A stretch of DNA of 64,000 nucleotides from Gammaproteobacteria bacterium (GTDB lineage: Bacteria > Pseudomonadota > Gammaproteobacteria > Enterobacterales > Alteromonadaceae): contig JAAFAI010000005.1 of the NCBI GenBank assembly GCA_018222405.1, positions 167,383 through 231,382 on the forward strand, in the 5' to 3' direction. The position numbers were made by a program, and so were the translations under genes. This document shows, one piece after another, positions 35,995 through 45,756 of the stretch. The notes under the pieces were generated by a model that was not told the origin of the DNA, made no database searches, and saw only the letters and a list, made by a program, of their open reading frames with translations. Each line of letters begins with the position of its first letter. The first letter of the stretch is position 1.

Positions 35995-38856
35995 ATGTCC
36001 GTTTGTTACAGAAAGACACTCTTAGCCTGCTGTATTACCAGTGCTTTAAGTTCTGTACCTGCCATTGCAATTGCTCAGGACGACCAGGCCGCGAATGCCG
36101 CAGGCCAGGATGCAGAGATCATTGAAGTGCGTGGAATTCGCCGTAGCCTTAGCGCCGCTCAAGATATTAAGCGCTCAGCTCCTGGTGTAGTAGACGCCAT
36201 ATCGGCCGAAGATTTAGGTAAATTTCCCGACACCAACATTGCAGAGTCGTTACAGCGTATTCCAGGTATTGCCATAGACCGCAACGGTGGTGAAGGTCAG
36301 TTTGTAACAGTCCGTGGTTTTGGCCCCAGTTTTAATACAGTGCTGGTTAACGGACGCCGTATAGTTTCAGAAACAGGTGGACGTGAGTTCAGTTTCGACT
36401 TGTATCCAGCCGAGCTAATCTCTGGTGCGGATATTTATAAGTCAGGTGTAGCGTCATTACAGGAAGGCGGCATCGGTGCCACGATCAATTTGAAAACAGC
36501 GCGTCCTTTCTCGCTGGCCGACGATACTATGCTGGTGACAGCTCAGGGCCTCTATGATGAAAATAGCGGTGAAACAACACCTCAGCTATTCGGCTTGTAT
36601 TCCACCAGCTTTAATGACGGTGCGACGGGTGTTTTGATTTCTGCTTCTTATCAGAACCGCAAGTCGCAGGAAGATTTCACCAATACCAACGGCTGGTTAC
36701 CTACTGATGTTGATTCAATTAACTTTGCTGCAGGCGTTAATGCGAACCCAGGTAATGTATCGACAGCATTTATCCCGCGAGAAACCCAAACGGGCCGCCG
36801 TAGCCAAGAACGTGAACGTTTGAATGTACAGGCGGTGCTACAACAGTATATTGGAGATGATGTTGTAATGACTTTGGATGGGTTTTACAACGATTACGAA
36901 GTATCATCCTCAGCAACAATGTTAGGTTCGTGGTATGGCACTGCGGCAGCAACGTCAAATGTAATTCTCAATGAAAACGGCACAGTGTTAGAGCAGGATA
37001 TCTCATCAGAGGTGGGCATCCTTAATCGCTTAGAAGGCCGCCCTACCAAAACGATGGCGTTCGGAGCTAATTTTAAATGGACAGTGACAGATGAATTAAC
37101 AACTGTTTTTGATTTTGGTTACTCCTCCTCAGAGGCCAAACAAGGCAAGGGGAATGGTCAGGCTGTGATGGGCTTTACTGACGACCCGAACGATCCAACG
37201 GATGATTTTCATTTTGACAATTATGGGTCCGAAGCTGAACTAATCTACCCTGCCCCGATAGTTAACCGTTTACTAGACCGCGACAGTTATCGTGCTCACG
37301 TAGCACAATATGGTGACCAAGCCGGTGACGGCACAGGGGGCAATTCCGTTGATGCCAGTATTTATCAATTTTCAATCGACAACGTTTACGAGCCTTATGA
37401 TGGCGGAATGCTCAGCAAAGTGAAATTTGGAGTAAATTACTCTAAAGAAGACAAGACAGTTGATATAGTGCGCCCAGGTTTTGATGTTTTCTGTTTATAC
37501 TGCTTTTTTAGTATTGATGTTCCCAATGACTTGATCTTAGATTTCGACACGTCGGGCTTGCTTAGTGGTGTATCTCCCAATACATTCCGCGATATTTACT
37601 CATTTAATCTGAATGATTACATTGGCTGGCAAACTTCAACAGAAGGTTTCCTGGCCCGAGACGCGGTTTATGGACTAGACCCAGGGACATCTGAGGCTTT
37701 CTATAACAGTCAACCAGGGGGCTTTTTAGGAACCAGACAACCTGACAGCTATGAGGTATCGGAAACCATCATGGCAGCCTATGCGGACGTGCTCTTTCAA
37801 GGTGACTTCAACAACATGGAGTGGAAATTAAATACTGGTGCTCGGTTGGTTTACACTGAGGATGAGGCTATTGGTTCACAGCAACTGCTAGTAGGTCTAA
37901 GCCAAACAGTAGCTTCGCAGTACAATCCAGCTTTCGACACCGAGGGCTCCGGTTTCCAAGCTGAAACTAACGATTATTTAAAAATATTACCTAACGTTAG
38001 CTTCACACTGAATCCAACAGAAGATTTTGTAGTACGTCTGGCCGTATCTGAAACTATGACTCGGCCCGAACTGAAAGATCTGGCCCCACGTTTCTCGTAT
38101 CTTGACTTGCGTCCTGGGTCATTAAACGCTGTTGCAGGTAACGTAAACCTCAAGCCTTATACGTCGATCAACCTGGATGCTTCTTTCGAATATTATTGGG
38201 GTGATATTAATTATGTCAGCTTAGCTCTGTTCAAAAAGGAAGTGCAGAATTTTATCGTGACGGATAACGAAATAGTGTCTGTATCCGATGTAAATATTCA
38301 AACTCCGTTAATTTCTGATGAACCAGCGATAGATGCTGACGCTGGCACAATAGATTTCAATGTTCAACGCCCTCTGAACAGTGAGACTGCAGATGTCACC
38401 GGCTACGAAATTGCTGCGCAGTATGCATTTGACGACGGTGCTCTGGAAGGTTTAGGTTTCTCTGCCAACGCAACTTTTCTGGACTCTAACGCTGAAATTG
38501 CGTCGAACAGCGATGTGAACACCTTATTTGCAATACCAGGATTAGGAGACTCAATGAATGCCACCATTTTCTACGAAATGGAGTCGTTCGAGGCGCGTAT
38601 TTCATGGAGTAACCGTGATGAATTCCTGGAGTCACTGATTAATCCTAAAGCCGGTGTTGAACCCGTGTTTACAGAGGAATTTTCACAGGTTGATTTACAG
38701 TTGACCTATCGCTTCACAGAAGACTTCTCGGTATTCGTACAGGGTGTCAACATTACTGACGAAGCCATTCGCAAACATGGTCGTTACGATGATCAATTTA
38801 TTCTTTATCGCAACACTGGGCCGCGTTACAGCGTTGGATTCCGTGGCCAGTTTTAA
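35995..38856 (+). CDS. TonB-dependent receptor of the inositol locus
   Basis: 953 residues. Signal peptide to about residue 28 (AIAIAQ), a TonB-box-like EIIEVRGIRRSLSAAQ, then a plug with EDLGKFPDTNIAESLQRIPG, VTVRGFGPSFNTVLVNGRRI and a long beta barrel ending SVGFRGQF. This plug pattern is typical of the large carbohydrate-type receptors of Alteromonadales and Caulobacter relatives. A TonB receptor implies an outer-membrane ligand too large or scarce for porins, such as an inositol phosphate, galactinol-like glycoside or phosphoinositide headgroup (inference). Preceded by an IolR-type palindrome and followed by a terminator at 38880. Confidence 0.93.
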   Translation: MSVCYRKTLLACCITSALSSVPAIAIAQDDQAANAAGQDAEIIEVRGIRRSLSAAQDIKRSAPGVVDAISAEDLGKFPDTNIAESLQRIPGIAIDRNGGEGQFVTVRGFGPSFNTVLVNGRRIVSETGGREFSFDLYPAELISGADIYKSGVASLQEGGIGATINLKTARPFSLADDTMLVTAQGLYDENSGETTPQLFGLYSTSFNDGATGVLISASYQNRKSQEDFTNTNGWLPTDVDSINFAAGVNANPGNVSTAFIPRETQTGRRSQERERLNVQAVLQQYIGDDVVMTLDGFYNDYEVSSSATMLGSWYGTAAATSNVILNENGTVLEQDISSEVGILNRLEGRPTKTMAFGANFKWTVTDELTTVFDFGYSSSEAKQGKGNGQAVMGFTDDPNDPTDDFHFDNYGSEAELIYPAPIVNRLLDRDSYRAHVAQYGDQAGDGTGGNSVDASIYQFSIDNVYEPYDGGMLSKVKFGVNYSKEDKTVDIVRPGFDVFCLYCFFSIDVPNDLILDFDTSGLLSGVSPNTFRDIYSFNLNDYIGWQTSTEGFLARDAVYGLDPGTSEAFYNSQPGGFLGTRQPDSYEVSETIMAAYADVLFQGDFNNMEWKLNTGARLVYTEDEAIGSQQLLVGLSQTVASQYNPAFDTEGSGFQAETNDYLKILPNVSFTLNPTEDFVVRLAVSETMTRPELKDLAPRFSYLDLRPGSLNAVAGNVNLKPYTSINLDASFEYYWGDINYVSLALFKKEVQNFIVTDNEIVSVSDVNIQTPLISDEPAIDADAGTIDFNVQRPLNSETADVTGYEIAAQYAFDDGALEGLGFSANATFLDSNAEIASNSDVNTLFAIPGLGDSMNATIFYEMESFEARISWSNRDEFLESLINPKAGVEPVFTEEFSQVDLQLTYRFTEDFSVFVQGVNITDEAIRKHGRYDDQFILYRNTGPRYSVGFRGQF

Positions 38857-38879
38857 AAGAAATGGTTGACTAAACACAC

Positions 38880-38904
38880 AGGCGGATTATTATCCGCCTA
38901 TTTT
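38880..38904 (+). terminator. Terminator of the TonB receptor gene
   Basis: AGGCGGAT pairs with ATCCGCCT (8 bp, 4-base loop) followed by ATTTTC, 24 bases after the receptor stop codon. The next operator-like site follows at 38915. Confidence 0.7.
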
Positions 38905-38914
38905 CGCTAAAAAT

Positions 38915-38928
38915 GAAATAAATATTTC
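38915..38928. promoter_or_regulatory. Candidate IolR operator before the broken epimerase gene
   Basis: GAAATAAATATTTC, identical to the site at 32887, 33 bases before the ATG at 38961. It could also control iolR, whose gene follows the epimerase by 32 bases, giving autoregulation. Confidence 0.72.
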
Positions 38929-38960
38929 ATCCTACACAACCCTACACTTTTGATGTGTTT

Positions 38961-39903
38961 ATGAAATTATCCTGTTGTACTGACAGCCTGGGGCATTTAG
39001 CTTTTGAAGACATGCTCGACTATTTATCGGCAAGAGGTGTGAAAGCCGTTGAGATGACAACGGGTGGCTGGTCGCCAGCACCGCATGTACGCATGGACGA
39101 ATTACTGGGTGATGCCTCTGCAAGAGAACGTTTTCTTACCGCACCGAGCTCCCACGGCATGGAAATCGCAGCATTAAATTGTTCTGGCAACCCATTGGAT
39201 CCCAGTGAAATGGGTCAGAAACATAAGGCGGTTTCTTTTAAAACCATGGAACTAGCCGGTCTGCTAGGCGTAAAGAAAATAGTTATGATGAGCGGCCTGC
39301 CTCCCGCGTCACCGGAAGATACCGTACCCAATTGGATTACCTATACGGTTAGTTGGCCCCCGATCCTTAAGGAACGTTTGGATTACCAGTGGTAACGATG
39401 TAGCGATCCCTTACTGGAAGGAATTAGTGGCACACGCGGAACAACATGGTGTCGAAAAAATCGCACTGGAGAATTTTAGTTCTATGCTGGTGTATAATCC
39501 GGAAACGTTGTTCCGTTTACGGGATGCGGTTGGCCCCATGGTAGGCCTGAACCTGGACCCCAGCCACATGATTTGGATGGGCCTGGACCCTATCCATGTT
39601 GCACGAGCTCTTGGCGATGCCATTCAGCATGTTCACGGCAAAGATGTTCGTCTGGAGCGTGGCCTAGTGGAGGTAAACGGGCTATTAGAAACCAAAGTGG
39701 TAGAAGATACGGCGAACCGCACATGGAATTACGTTGCCGTTGGTTGTGGTCGCGATTTGCAATGGTGGAAAGAGTTCTTTTCGGTAGTCAGAATGACTGG
39801 TTATAACGGCTTTGTCTCACTTGAGATGGAAGACCTGACCATGTCAGTTGAAGCAGGATTGGAAACTTCCATTAATGCTCTACAACAATCCATAAGCCAA
39901 TAG
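38961..39903 (+). pseudogene. Sugar phosphate isomerase/epimerase broken by a single-base insertion
   Basis: Two adjacent frames together make one TIM-barrel epimerase of about 314 residues. The first (MKLSCCTDSLGHLAFEDMLD to VSWPPILKERLDYQW) stops at a TAA at 39393-39395. Dropping the T at 39393 restores the frame: NDVAIPYWKELVAHAEQHGV, then IALENFSSMLVYNPETLFRL, LNLDPSHMIWMGLDP, HVHGKDVRLERGL, and VAVGCGRDLQWW. The downstream frame keeps intact metal-site motifs and no other damage, so the lesion is recent, programmed, or a sequencing error. Close relatives occur in inositol loci. The GTG at 38955 is an alternative start. Confidence 0.88.
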
Positions 39904-39935
39904 CATTTTTACATTGAGTCATTTAGAGTAAGCGG

Positions 39936-40781
39936 ATGAACGCAAATATCGATTCTGAGGAAGATAAAGGTTTGAATTGGGGTGAGTTACAGGAACTAAT
40001 TAAGTCAGGTTACCCACAAATGAGTAAACGTCTTAAGCAGGTTGCTAAGTTTGTATTGGAGAATCCCAATCTGGTCGCGTTTGAAACCATAGCCGTCATT
40101 TCAGAAAAGATGGATGTGCCGCCGTCTACTTTGATACGCTTTGCGACAGCGCTGGAACTTAACGGCTTTAATGAAATTAAACAAATCATTAAAGAGGATA
40201 AATTACAGCACACCAGTAATTACAGCAATCGGATCCAGTTAATGCGGGGCCAGCAGGACTGGCATAGTGACGAATTAATGCCAAGGTTTGCCAAGGCTAA
40301 TCGTGATGCGTTACGTCATCTGGAAGACAGCATCAACAGGGATGAAATTCAAACAGCGATTGAGTTGATGAGTAAAGCTCGTCATATCTTTTTGCTGGGC
40401 AATGGCCGCGCACATACAATTTCAACGTATTTGCATTACGCGCTGAACCATATCGATAAGAAAGTGTTCCTGATTAACGGAACCGGTGGCATGTTCCAGG
40501 AACAAATGTCGAATGTAGAACGCGGTGATTTGTTATTTGCCATCAGCTACAGTCCCTACTCATCCAATACCTGTGAACTCGCGGCACAGGCAGCTAACCG
40601 GGGCGTAACTGTATTATCCATTACAGATAGTCCGATATCGCCCTTGGCCAATACCAGTCAGCATTCTTTTATTGTCCAGGAAGCCCGGGTAGATGCCTTC
40701 CGTTCGTTATCTGCTTCATTATTATTGTCTCAGGTGCTTGCGATTGGACTTGCCGACCATAATGCGGATGATCCAATCTGA
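39936..40781 (+). CDS. iolR: RpiR-family regulator of inositol catabolism
   Basis: 281 residues. The N-terminal helix-turn-helix (about 25-100: MSKRLKQVAKFVLENPN, ISEKMDVPPSTLIRFATALE, GFNEIKQII) is followed by a SIS sugar-phosphate-binding domain (about 130-270: IFLLGNGRAHTISTYLHYAL, LLFAISYSPYSSNT, VLSITDSPISPLA). RpiR regulators such as IolR of Sinorhizobium bind upstream of iol genes and respond to a phosphorylated catabolic intermediate. It lies 32 bases after the broken epimerase gene, probably in the same transcript, and the GAAA-N6-TTTC palindromes of the region are its likely targets. The weak ribosome site suggests low expression. Confidence 0.85.
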   Translation: MNANIDSEEDKGLNWGELQELIKSGYPQMSKRLKQVAKFVLENPNLVAFETIAVISEKMDVPPSTLIRFATALELNGFNEIKQIIKEDKLQHTSNYSNRIQLMRGQQDWHSDELMPRFAKANRDALRHLEDSINRDEIQTAIELMSKARHIFLLGNGRAHTISTYLHYALNHIDKKVFLINGTGGMFQEQMSNVERGDLLFAISYSPYSSNTCELAAQAANRGVTVLSITDSPISPLANTSQHSFIVQEARVDAFRSLSASLLLSQVLAIGLADHNADDPI

Positions 40782-40804
40782 ATACCTAGTAAAAAACTTC
40801 TATA

Positions 40805-41320
40805 TATTCCCCCGGGCATGCCCGGGGCTCTTTCTGCTACAACTCCATTCGGAGCTGATCTGAATCCTTCCGACCTTGATGCTCAACGTAGTTCCGTATT
40901 GTGTGCTCGTCTAAGCCTAAGCTGCTTACAATGTAACCCGGCGACCAAACAATATTTTCATTCCAATAGACCTTTCCCAGCCATTTGAATGTTTTTCTCA
41001 TGTTTGACGCTGACTGGGCTTTGAGTTTGCTCATCACTTTTGCTATCGAGTATTTCGGAGGGATTACCATCAACATATACATATGGTCATTATCAAAGCC
41101 CATTCGCTCTATCGTTACGCCGGGCATACTTCGTAAGCAGCTTCGGCAACACTTTGCGCAAATACTCCACGACGAAAGGCTACAGTATCCGACGCCTGTA
41201 TTTAGTTACCCAGACAACGTGATATTGAAGTCAATATAGACCATGTGATGAGACTTGAACTTCCTTCTTCGTAGCATACAGGCCTCGGACTCATTCATCC
41301 ACGGGTAAACCCGTGGTGTT
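40805..41320. mobile_element. Degenerate IS200/IS605-type element
   Basis: The tnpA remnant is flanked by two hairpins typical of subterminal IS200 palindromes: CCCCGGGCATGCCCGGGG at about 40810-40827 and CCACGGGTAAACCCGTGG at about 41299-41316. No tnpB is present. The exact ends are not visible; the interval is approximate. Element inserted immediately after iolR and before the RND pump terminator. Confidence 0.7.
40837..41277 (-). pseudogene. IS200/IS605 transposase TnpA, decayed
   Basis: An original start ATG at 41275-41277 gives MLRRRKFKSHHMVYI, then the frame shifts to YHVVWVTKYRRRIL followed by a TAG stop, PFVVEYLRKVLPKLLTKYA, then a second frameshift near 41127 leads to PGVTIERMGFDNDHMYMLMV and a normal C-terminus VEHQGRKDSDQLRMEL. 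The Y1 transposase HUH motif should read HMH; here it is HMY (NDHMYMLM), so a metal-binding histidine is lost as well. Full-length relatives are about 140-150 residues. The element is therefore inactive by itself. Confidence 0.85.
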
Positions 41321-41344
41321 CTGTCACTTCGCGACCGGTCACAT

Positions 41345-41376
41345 AAAAAAGCCCCGCATCAGCGGGGCTTTTTTTA
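41345..41376. terminator. Strong bidirectional terminator after the RND pump
   Basis: GCCCCGC and GCGGGGC (41351-41357 with 41362-41368) form a stem with ATCA loop, flanked by six A on one side and seven T on the other, so it terminates both the leftward pump operon and any rightward transcript. Confidence 0.9.
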
Positions 41377-41390
41377 TCGGGATAAAGCAA

Positions 41391-44300
41391 TTAGCTTTCC
41401 TGCTTAGTGTCTTCCTCATGTGGATGACGTTTAGCGCCAAACCACTTAACAACCATCACGTAGAACATGGGCACAAAGAAGATAGCCAGGAAGGTAGCAG
41501 CAAACATCCCACCCATCACGGCGATACCAATTGCGTTCTGACTTTCAGAGCCGGCACCGGTAGCGATTGCCAGCGGTGTTACACCCAGAATAAACGCCAT
41601 TGAGGTCATCAGAATTGGGCGGAAACGCTGTTCCGCCGCGGTGATCACTGCTTCAAATATAGGCGTACCGTTATCGTAGAGTTCTTTGGCGAATTCCACA
41701 ATCAGGATGGCATTCTTTGAGGCCAGCCCCACGGTAGTCAGGAAAGCTACCTGTAGATACACGTCATTCGGCAAGCCAAATATATAGGCAGCCACTACCG
41801 AACCGAAGATACCTAAAGGCACTACCAACAATACGGCAAAAGGCACAACCCAACTTTCATAAAGTGCTGCCAGACACAGGAACACCACGATAATAGACAG
41901 CGCATAAAGCATCGGTGCTTGTGAACCTGCCGCCTGCTCCTCATAAGACATACCAGACCATTCCAGACCAAAGCCCGGCGGTAACTGACCCACTAAGCGC
42001 TCGGCTTCGGCCATGGCTTCACCAGTAGAAATGCCTTCAGCCGGACTACCCTGAATGTTCACTGAAGAAATACCATTGAAACGCTCAAGCTTAGGAGAAC
42101 CGTAGTTCCATTCAACCGAAGAGAATGCGCTGAACGCCACCATGTCGCCTTCGTTATTGCGCACAAACCACTTATCCAGATCTTCCGGATCCATCCGGTA
42201 AGGAGCATCGGCCTGCATGTAAACCCGCTTAATGCGGCCTCTGTCGATAAAGTCGTTTACGTAAGCAGAACCCCAGGCAATGCTCAGTGTATTGTTGATA
42301 TCGCTAAGTGATAAACCTAATGCAGATGCCTTCTCATTGTCGATATTGACCTTAAACTCAGGCACATCGCTCAGGCCGTTAGGACGCACACCCACTAGCT
42401 TCGGATTCTGTGCGGCCATGCCGAGGAATTGATTACGCGCATTCATTAATGCCTCGTGACCATTACCGGCGCGGTCGACTAACTGGAAGTCAAAACCGGT
42501 AGCATTACCCAGCTCACGAATAGGCGGCGGTAAAATGGGGAAGACGCTGGCATCCTGAATTTGTGATAAGGCGCCAAAGGCCTGACCAATAATCGAGAAC
42601 GCACTTTGCGATTCGTCACGTTTTTCCCAGTCAACCAGGTGCACAAAGCCCATACCTGAGTTCTGTGCCGCTCCGGCAAAACTGAAGCCTACAATGGTAA
42701 AGATATCTTTAACCGCTTCGCTTTTTTGCTCAAGGAAAAAGTCTTCGACTTTTTTCACTGACTCCAGCGTACGACCAGCAGTAGCACCGGCCGGCGCGTT
42801 AACCAGCACCATAATGTTGCCCTGATCTTCATCCGGCAGGAACGCGCCCGGCAGTTGGGTGAAAATAGCGCCCATGCCAGCAACCAGCAGACCATAAACC
42901 AGCAGCGAACGTTTTACGCGATGCGCAATACCAGTAGAAATCTTGCCATAGTTGTCGCGGCTTTTATTAAACACCCGGTTGAACCAGCCAAAAAAGCCTT
43001 TATCTTTTTTGTTCTCAACGTCTTCTCTGCGCAGCAGTGCCACACACAGGGTTGGCGACAGGATAATCGCTACCAGTACCGAGAAGGTCATCGCCGATAC
43101 AATAGTGATAGAGAACTGACGATAAATAGAACCGGCCGAGCCGCTAAAGAACGCCATAGGAACAAATACTGTAGACAGCACTACCGCTATTCCCACCAGC
43201 GCGCTGGAGATTTGCGTCATGGATTTCTTGGTGGCCTCTTTGGCGTCGAGTCCTTCTTCTTCCATCAAACGCTCGACGTTTTCTACCACCACAATGGCAT
43301 CATCCACCAACAGGCCGATGGCCAGTACCATAGCAAACATGGTCAGTACGTTAATACTAAAACCAAAAGCATACAGTACGGCAAAGGTACCCAACAGTAC
43401 TACCGGTACGGCAATGGTGGGAACCAGCGTTGCACGCCAGTTTTGCAGGAATAACAGCATCACGAAAAATACCAGCACCACCGCTTCTACCAGGGTTTGT
43501 ACCACCGAGGTAATCGACAGTTTGATAAACGGTGAGGAGTCTACCGGATATACAATTTCAACACTGTCAGGCAGGTTAACCGCTAGTTCTTCTACCCGCT
43601 TTTTAACCGCTTCAATGGTATCCAAAGCGTTGGCACCGCTGGCCAGACTGACCGCCATACCCGAAGCAGGACGGCGCTTGTAACGGGCAATATAGCTGTA
43701 ATTCTCAGAACCCAGCTCGACTTTGGCTACGTCTCTTAACCGCACCTGAGAACCATCGGTATTTACTCTGAGTACGATATTCTCGAAGTCTTCAGCGGTT
43801 TTTAACAACGACTGAGCTGTGATGGTAGCGTTGATTTGCTGGCCCTCAACCGCTGGCATACCGCCGAGCTGGCCAGCTGAGATATCGGTATTCTGAGTTT
43901 GTACTGCCGCCCGCACATCTACCGGCGTCAGGTTGTAGCTGTACAACTTGTCGGGGTCCAGCCAGATACGCATAGAGCGCTGTGCACCAAACACCCGCAG
44001 GTTACCCACCCCATTTACCCGGGCAATCTGATCCTGAAACTGCGACACCAGCATATCACTCAGGTCAAACTGAGAGAGGCTGCCGTCTTTGGAATAAAAG
44101 CCAACGACCACCGCAAAGGCATCATTGGACTTGTTTACGGTTACGCCCTGCTGTTGCACCTGGGTTGGCAGCAACGACATGGACGACTGCAACTTGTTCT
44201 GCGTTTGCACCTGGGCGATATCGGGGTCGGTACCGGGTTCGAAAGTCAGGGTAATCGACATTCGCGCATTTTCACTACTGGAGATGAAATAACGTAAGTT

Positions 44301-44519
44301 GTCGATACCGGTCAGACTCTGCTCGATGACCTGAGTGACCGTATTTTCGATGGTTTCGGCCGAGGCCCCGGGATAAGCGGCGCTGATCGTTACCGACGGC
44401 GGCGCAACCTTGGGATACTGCTCAATGGGAAGCCCGCTAATTGACAGAATACCCGCCATCATAACGATGATAGCAAGTACCCATGCAAACACCGGGCGGT
44501 CTATAAAAAAACGTGCCAT
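41391..44519 (-). CDS. RND multidrug efflux transporter, HAE1 (AcrB/MexF-like)
   Basis: 1042 residues, 12 membrane helices. N-terminal MARFFIDRPVFAWVLAIIVM; proton-relay pair D406-D407 in GLLVDDAIVVVENVER and the conserved lysine in VGLASKNAILIVEFAKEL. Two large periplasmic loops carry the porter and docking domains. It exports drugs or toxic solutes in a proton-driven tripartite complex. The adaptor gene lies 32 bases upstream; no outer membrane TolC-like gene is nearby, so a distant one would complete the pump. Ends at a strong terminator. Confidence 0.95.
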   Translation of the reverse strand: MARFFIDRPVFAWVLAIIVMMAGILSISGLPIEQYPKVAPPSVTISAAYPGASAETIENTVTQVIEQSLTGIDNLRYFISSSENARMSITLTFEPGTDPDIAQVQTQNKLQSSMSLLPTQVQQQGVTVNKSNDAFAVVVGFYSKDGSLSQFDLSDMLVSQFQDQIARVNGVGNLRVFGAQRSMRIWLDPDKLYSYNLTPVDVRAAVQTQNTDISAGQLGGMPAVEGQQINATITAQSLLKTAEDFENIVLRVNTDGSQVRLRDVAKVELGSENYSYIARYKRRPASGMAVSLASGANALDTIEAVKKRVEELAVNLPDSVEIVYPVDSSPFIKLSITSVVQTLVEAVVLVFFVMLLFLQNWRATLVPTIAVPVVLLGTFAVLYAFGFSINVLTMFAMVLAIGLLVDDAIVVVENVERLMEEEGLDAKEATKKSMTQISSALVGIAVVLSTVFVPMAFFSGSAGSIYRQFSITIVSAMTFSVLVAIILSPTLCVALLRREDVENKKDKGFFGWFNRVFNKSRDNYGKISTGIAHRVKRSLLVYGLLVAGMGAIFTQLPGAFLPDEDQGNIMVLVNAPAGATAGRTLESVKKVEDFFLEQKSEAVKDIFTIVGFSFAGAAQNSGMGFVHLVDWEKRDESQSAFSIIGQAFGALSQIQDASVFPILPPPIRELGNATGFDFQLVDRAGNGHEALMNARNQFLGMAAQNPKLVGVRPNGLSDVPEFKVNIDNEKASALGLSLSDINNTLSIAWGSAYVNDFIDRGRIKRVYMQADAPYRMDPEDLDKWFVRNNEGDMVAFSAFSSVEWNYGSPKLERFNGISSVNIQGSPAEGISTGEAMAEAERLVGQLPPGFGLEWSGMSYEEQAAGSQAPMLYALSIIVVFLCLAALYESWVVPFAVLLVVPLGIFGSVVAAYIFGLPNDVYLQVAFLTTVGLASKNAILIVEFAKELYDNGTPIFEAVITAAEQRFRPILMTSMAFILGVTPLAIATGAGSESQNAIGIAVMGGMFAATFLAIFFVPMFYVMVVKWFGAKRHPHEEDTKQES

Positions 44520-44551
44520 ATAAGATGATTTCCTGAATTAGTTAACGCGCG

Positions 44552-45676
44552 TTAGCCCTGCGGCTGCCATGGCTTGGTATTGACCTGAGCACCCGGTTTT
44601 ACCTTCTGGTAACCGGCAACAATCACTTTATCGCCGGCCGCAACACCGCTGGTAACGATGTACTGATCGCCGTAACTGCCGGCAATGGTAATGGTGCGCG
44701 CTTCAACTTTATTCTCAGCATTAACGACCATCACTGAAAGCGAGGTGTCAGGCTGGCGCGTGGCGGCACGCTGAGGCACCAGTATCTCCTGGGTATTGGA
44801 GATATTCACCCTGGCTTTAGTAAACATACCAGGCATCAACAGTGAGTCAGGGTTCGGGAACTCGGCACGCAGGGCAACTGCCCCGGTGGTTTCATCAACG
44901 GTCACTTCTGAAAATTTAAGCTCGCCGGTGTGCTCGTAACTTTCGCCGGTCATATCATCAAGCACTAAAGTCACTGGCAGAGTGCCACTTTCCTGCATGG
45001 CGCGACGCAGTTGTAACACGCCTTTACCGGATTGCTGCATATCCACATAAATTGGGTCTAACCGGGTAATAGTTGCCAGCTGCTGCGTCTGATTGGAGGT
45101 CACCAACGAACCCACTGTCATGTAAGAGCGGCTGATCTGGCCGCTGATCGGGGCATACACCTTAGTGAAATCAAGGTCGACCTGAGCAAGTTCTACCGCC
45201 GCTTTAGCCACGCTGATTTGCGCGTCGGCCTGTTCTGCCTGGGCAATGGCATCGTCATACTCCTGCTGACTTACCGCATTTTTATCCAGCAGTCCTTTAT
45301 AGCGTTCTGCCCGGGCTTCCAGCGTTTTACGATTGGCTTCGGCGCTTTTAACGTCGGCCCTAGCGCTGGCTAACTGAGCGGCATAGCGTGAATCATCAAT
45401 TTGATACAACTGCTGACCTTTTTCCACAAACGCGCCTTCTTCAAACAAGCGCTCGGTGATCACACCTTCTACCTGTGGGCGCACCTGTGACTGTCGCAGC
45501 GGGCTCACACGGCCGGGCAAAGTAACGGTATTTTCAACGGGCTGCAGGGCAACCTCGAGAACAGAAACCGTAGGAGGCGGCTGCTGGCCACCACCAGCGG
45601 CTTGAGGAGCAGGTTCCTGTGAACAACCTGATATTGCAATAATCGATATTGCTAGTATTACCAATTTTTTGATCAT
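44552..45676 (-). CDS. RND efflux periplasmic adaptor lipoprotein (AcrA-like)
   Basis: 374 residues. Lipoprotein signal with lipobox IISGC-like (AISGCSQEP, C18), then the membrane-fusion-protein order: lipoyl half (VRPQVEGVITERLFEEGAFV), alpha-helical hairpin (about 95-170, DVKSAEANRKTLEARAERYK), second lipoyl half (VYAPISGQISRSYMTVGSLV) and beta barrel/proximal domain. It bridges the RND pump to the outer membrane factor. First gene of the leftward operon, divergent from the TetR gene. Confidence 0.94.
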   Translation of the reverse strand: MIKKLVILAISIIAISGCSQEPAPQAAGGGQQPPPTVSVLEVALQPVENTVTLPGRVSPLRQSQVRPQVEGVITERLFEEGAFVEKGQQLYQIDDSRYAAQLASARADVKSAEANRKTLEARAERYKGLLDKNAVSQQEYDDAIAQAEQADAQISVAKAAVELAQVDLDFTKVYAPISGQISRSYMTVGSLVTSNQTQQLATITRLDPIYVDMQQSGKGVLQLRRAMQESGTLPVTLVLDDMTGESYEHTGELKFSEVTVDETTGAVALRAEFPNPDSLLMPGMFTKARVNISNTQEILVPQRAATRQPDTSLSVMVVNAENKVEARTITIAGSYGDQYIVTSGVAAGDKVIVAGYQKVKPGAQVNTKPWQPQG

Positions 45677-45756
45677 AAATACTTTTACTTTAATGGTTCC
45701 TGAGGACTACTTGACAGGAAAACTGGACAAACGGCTCTGTAAGTTATAGTTTAAAA

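Noticed and set aside
38955..38957. GTG as start of the broken epimerase
   Set aside because: The ATG two codons later gives the family-like MKLSCC start; both lack a strong ribosome site, so the GTG is only an alternative.
40809..40828. Hairpin after iolR as a dedicated rho-independent terminator
   Set aside because: The perfect GC palindrome is followed by a poor T tract (CTCTTTC) and matches the end hairpin expected for the IS200 relic, so it is listed with the element.
42855..43454. 199-codon plus-strand frame inside the RND pump gene
   Set aside because: Antisense to well-conserved AcrB-like sequence; low-complexity composition and no family.
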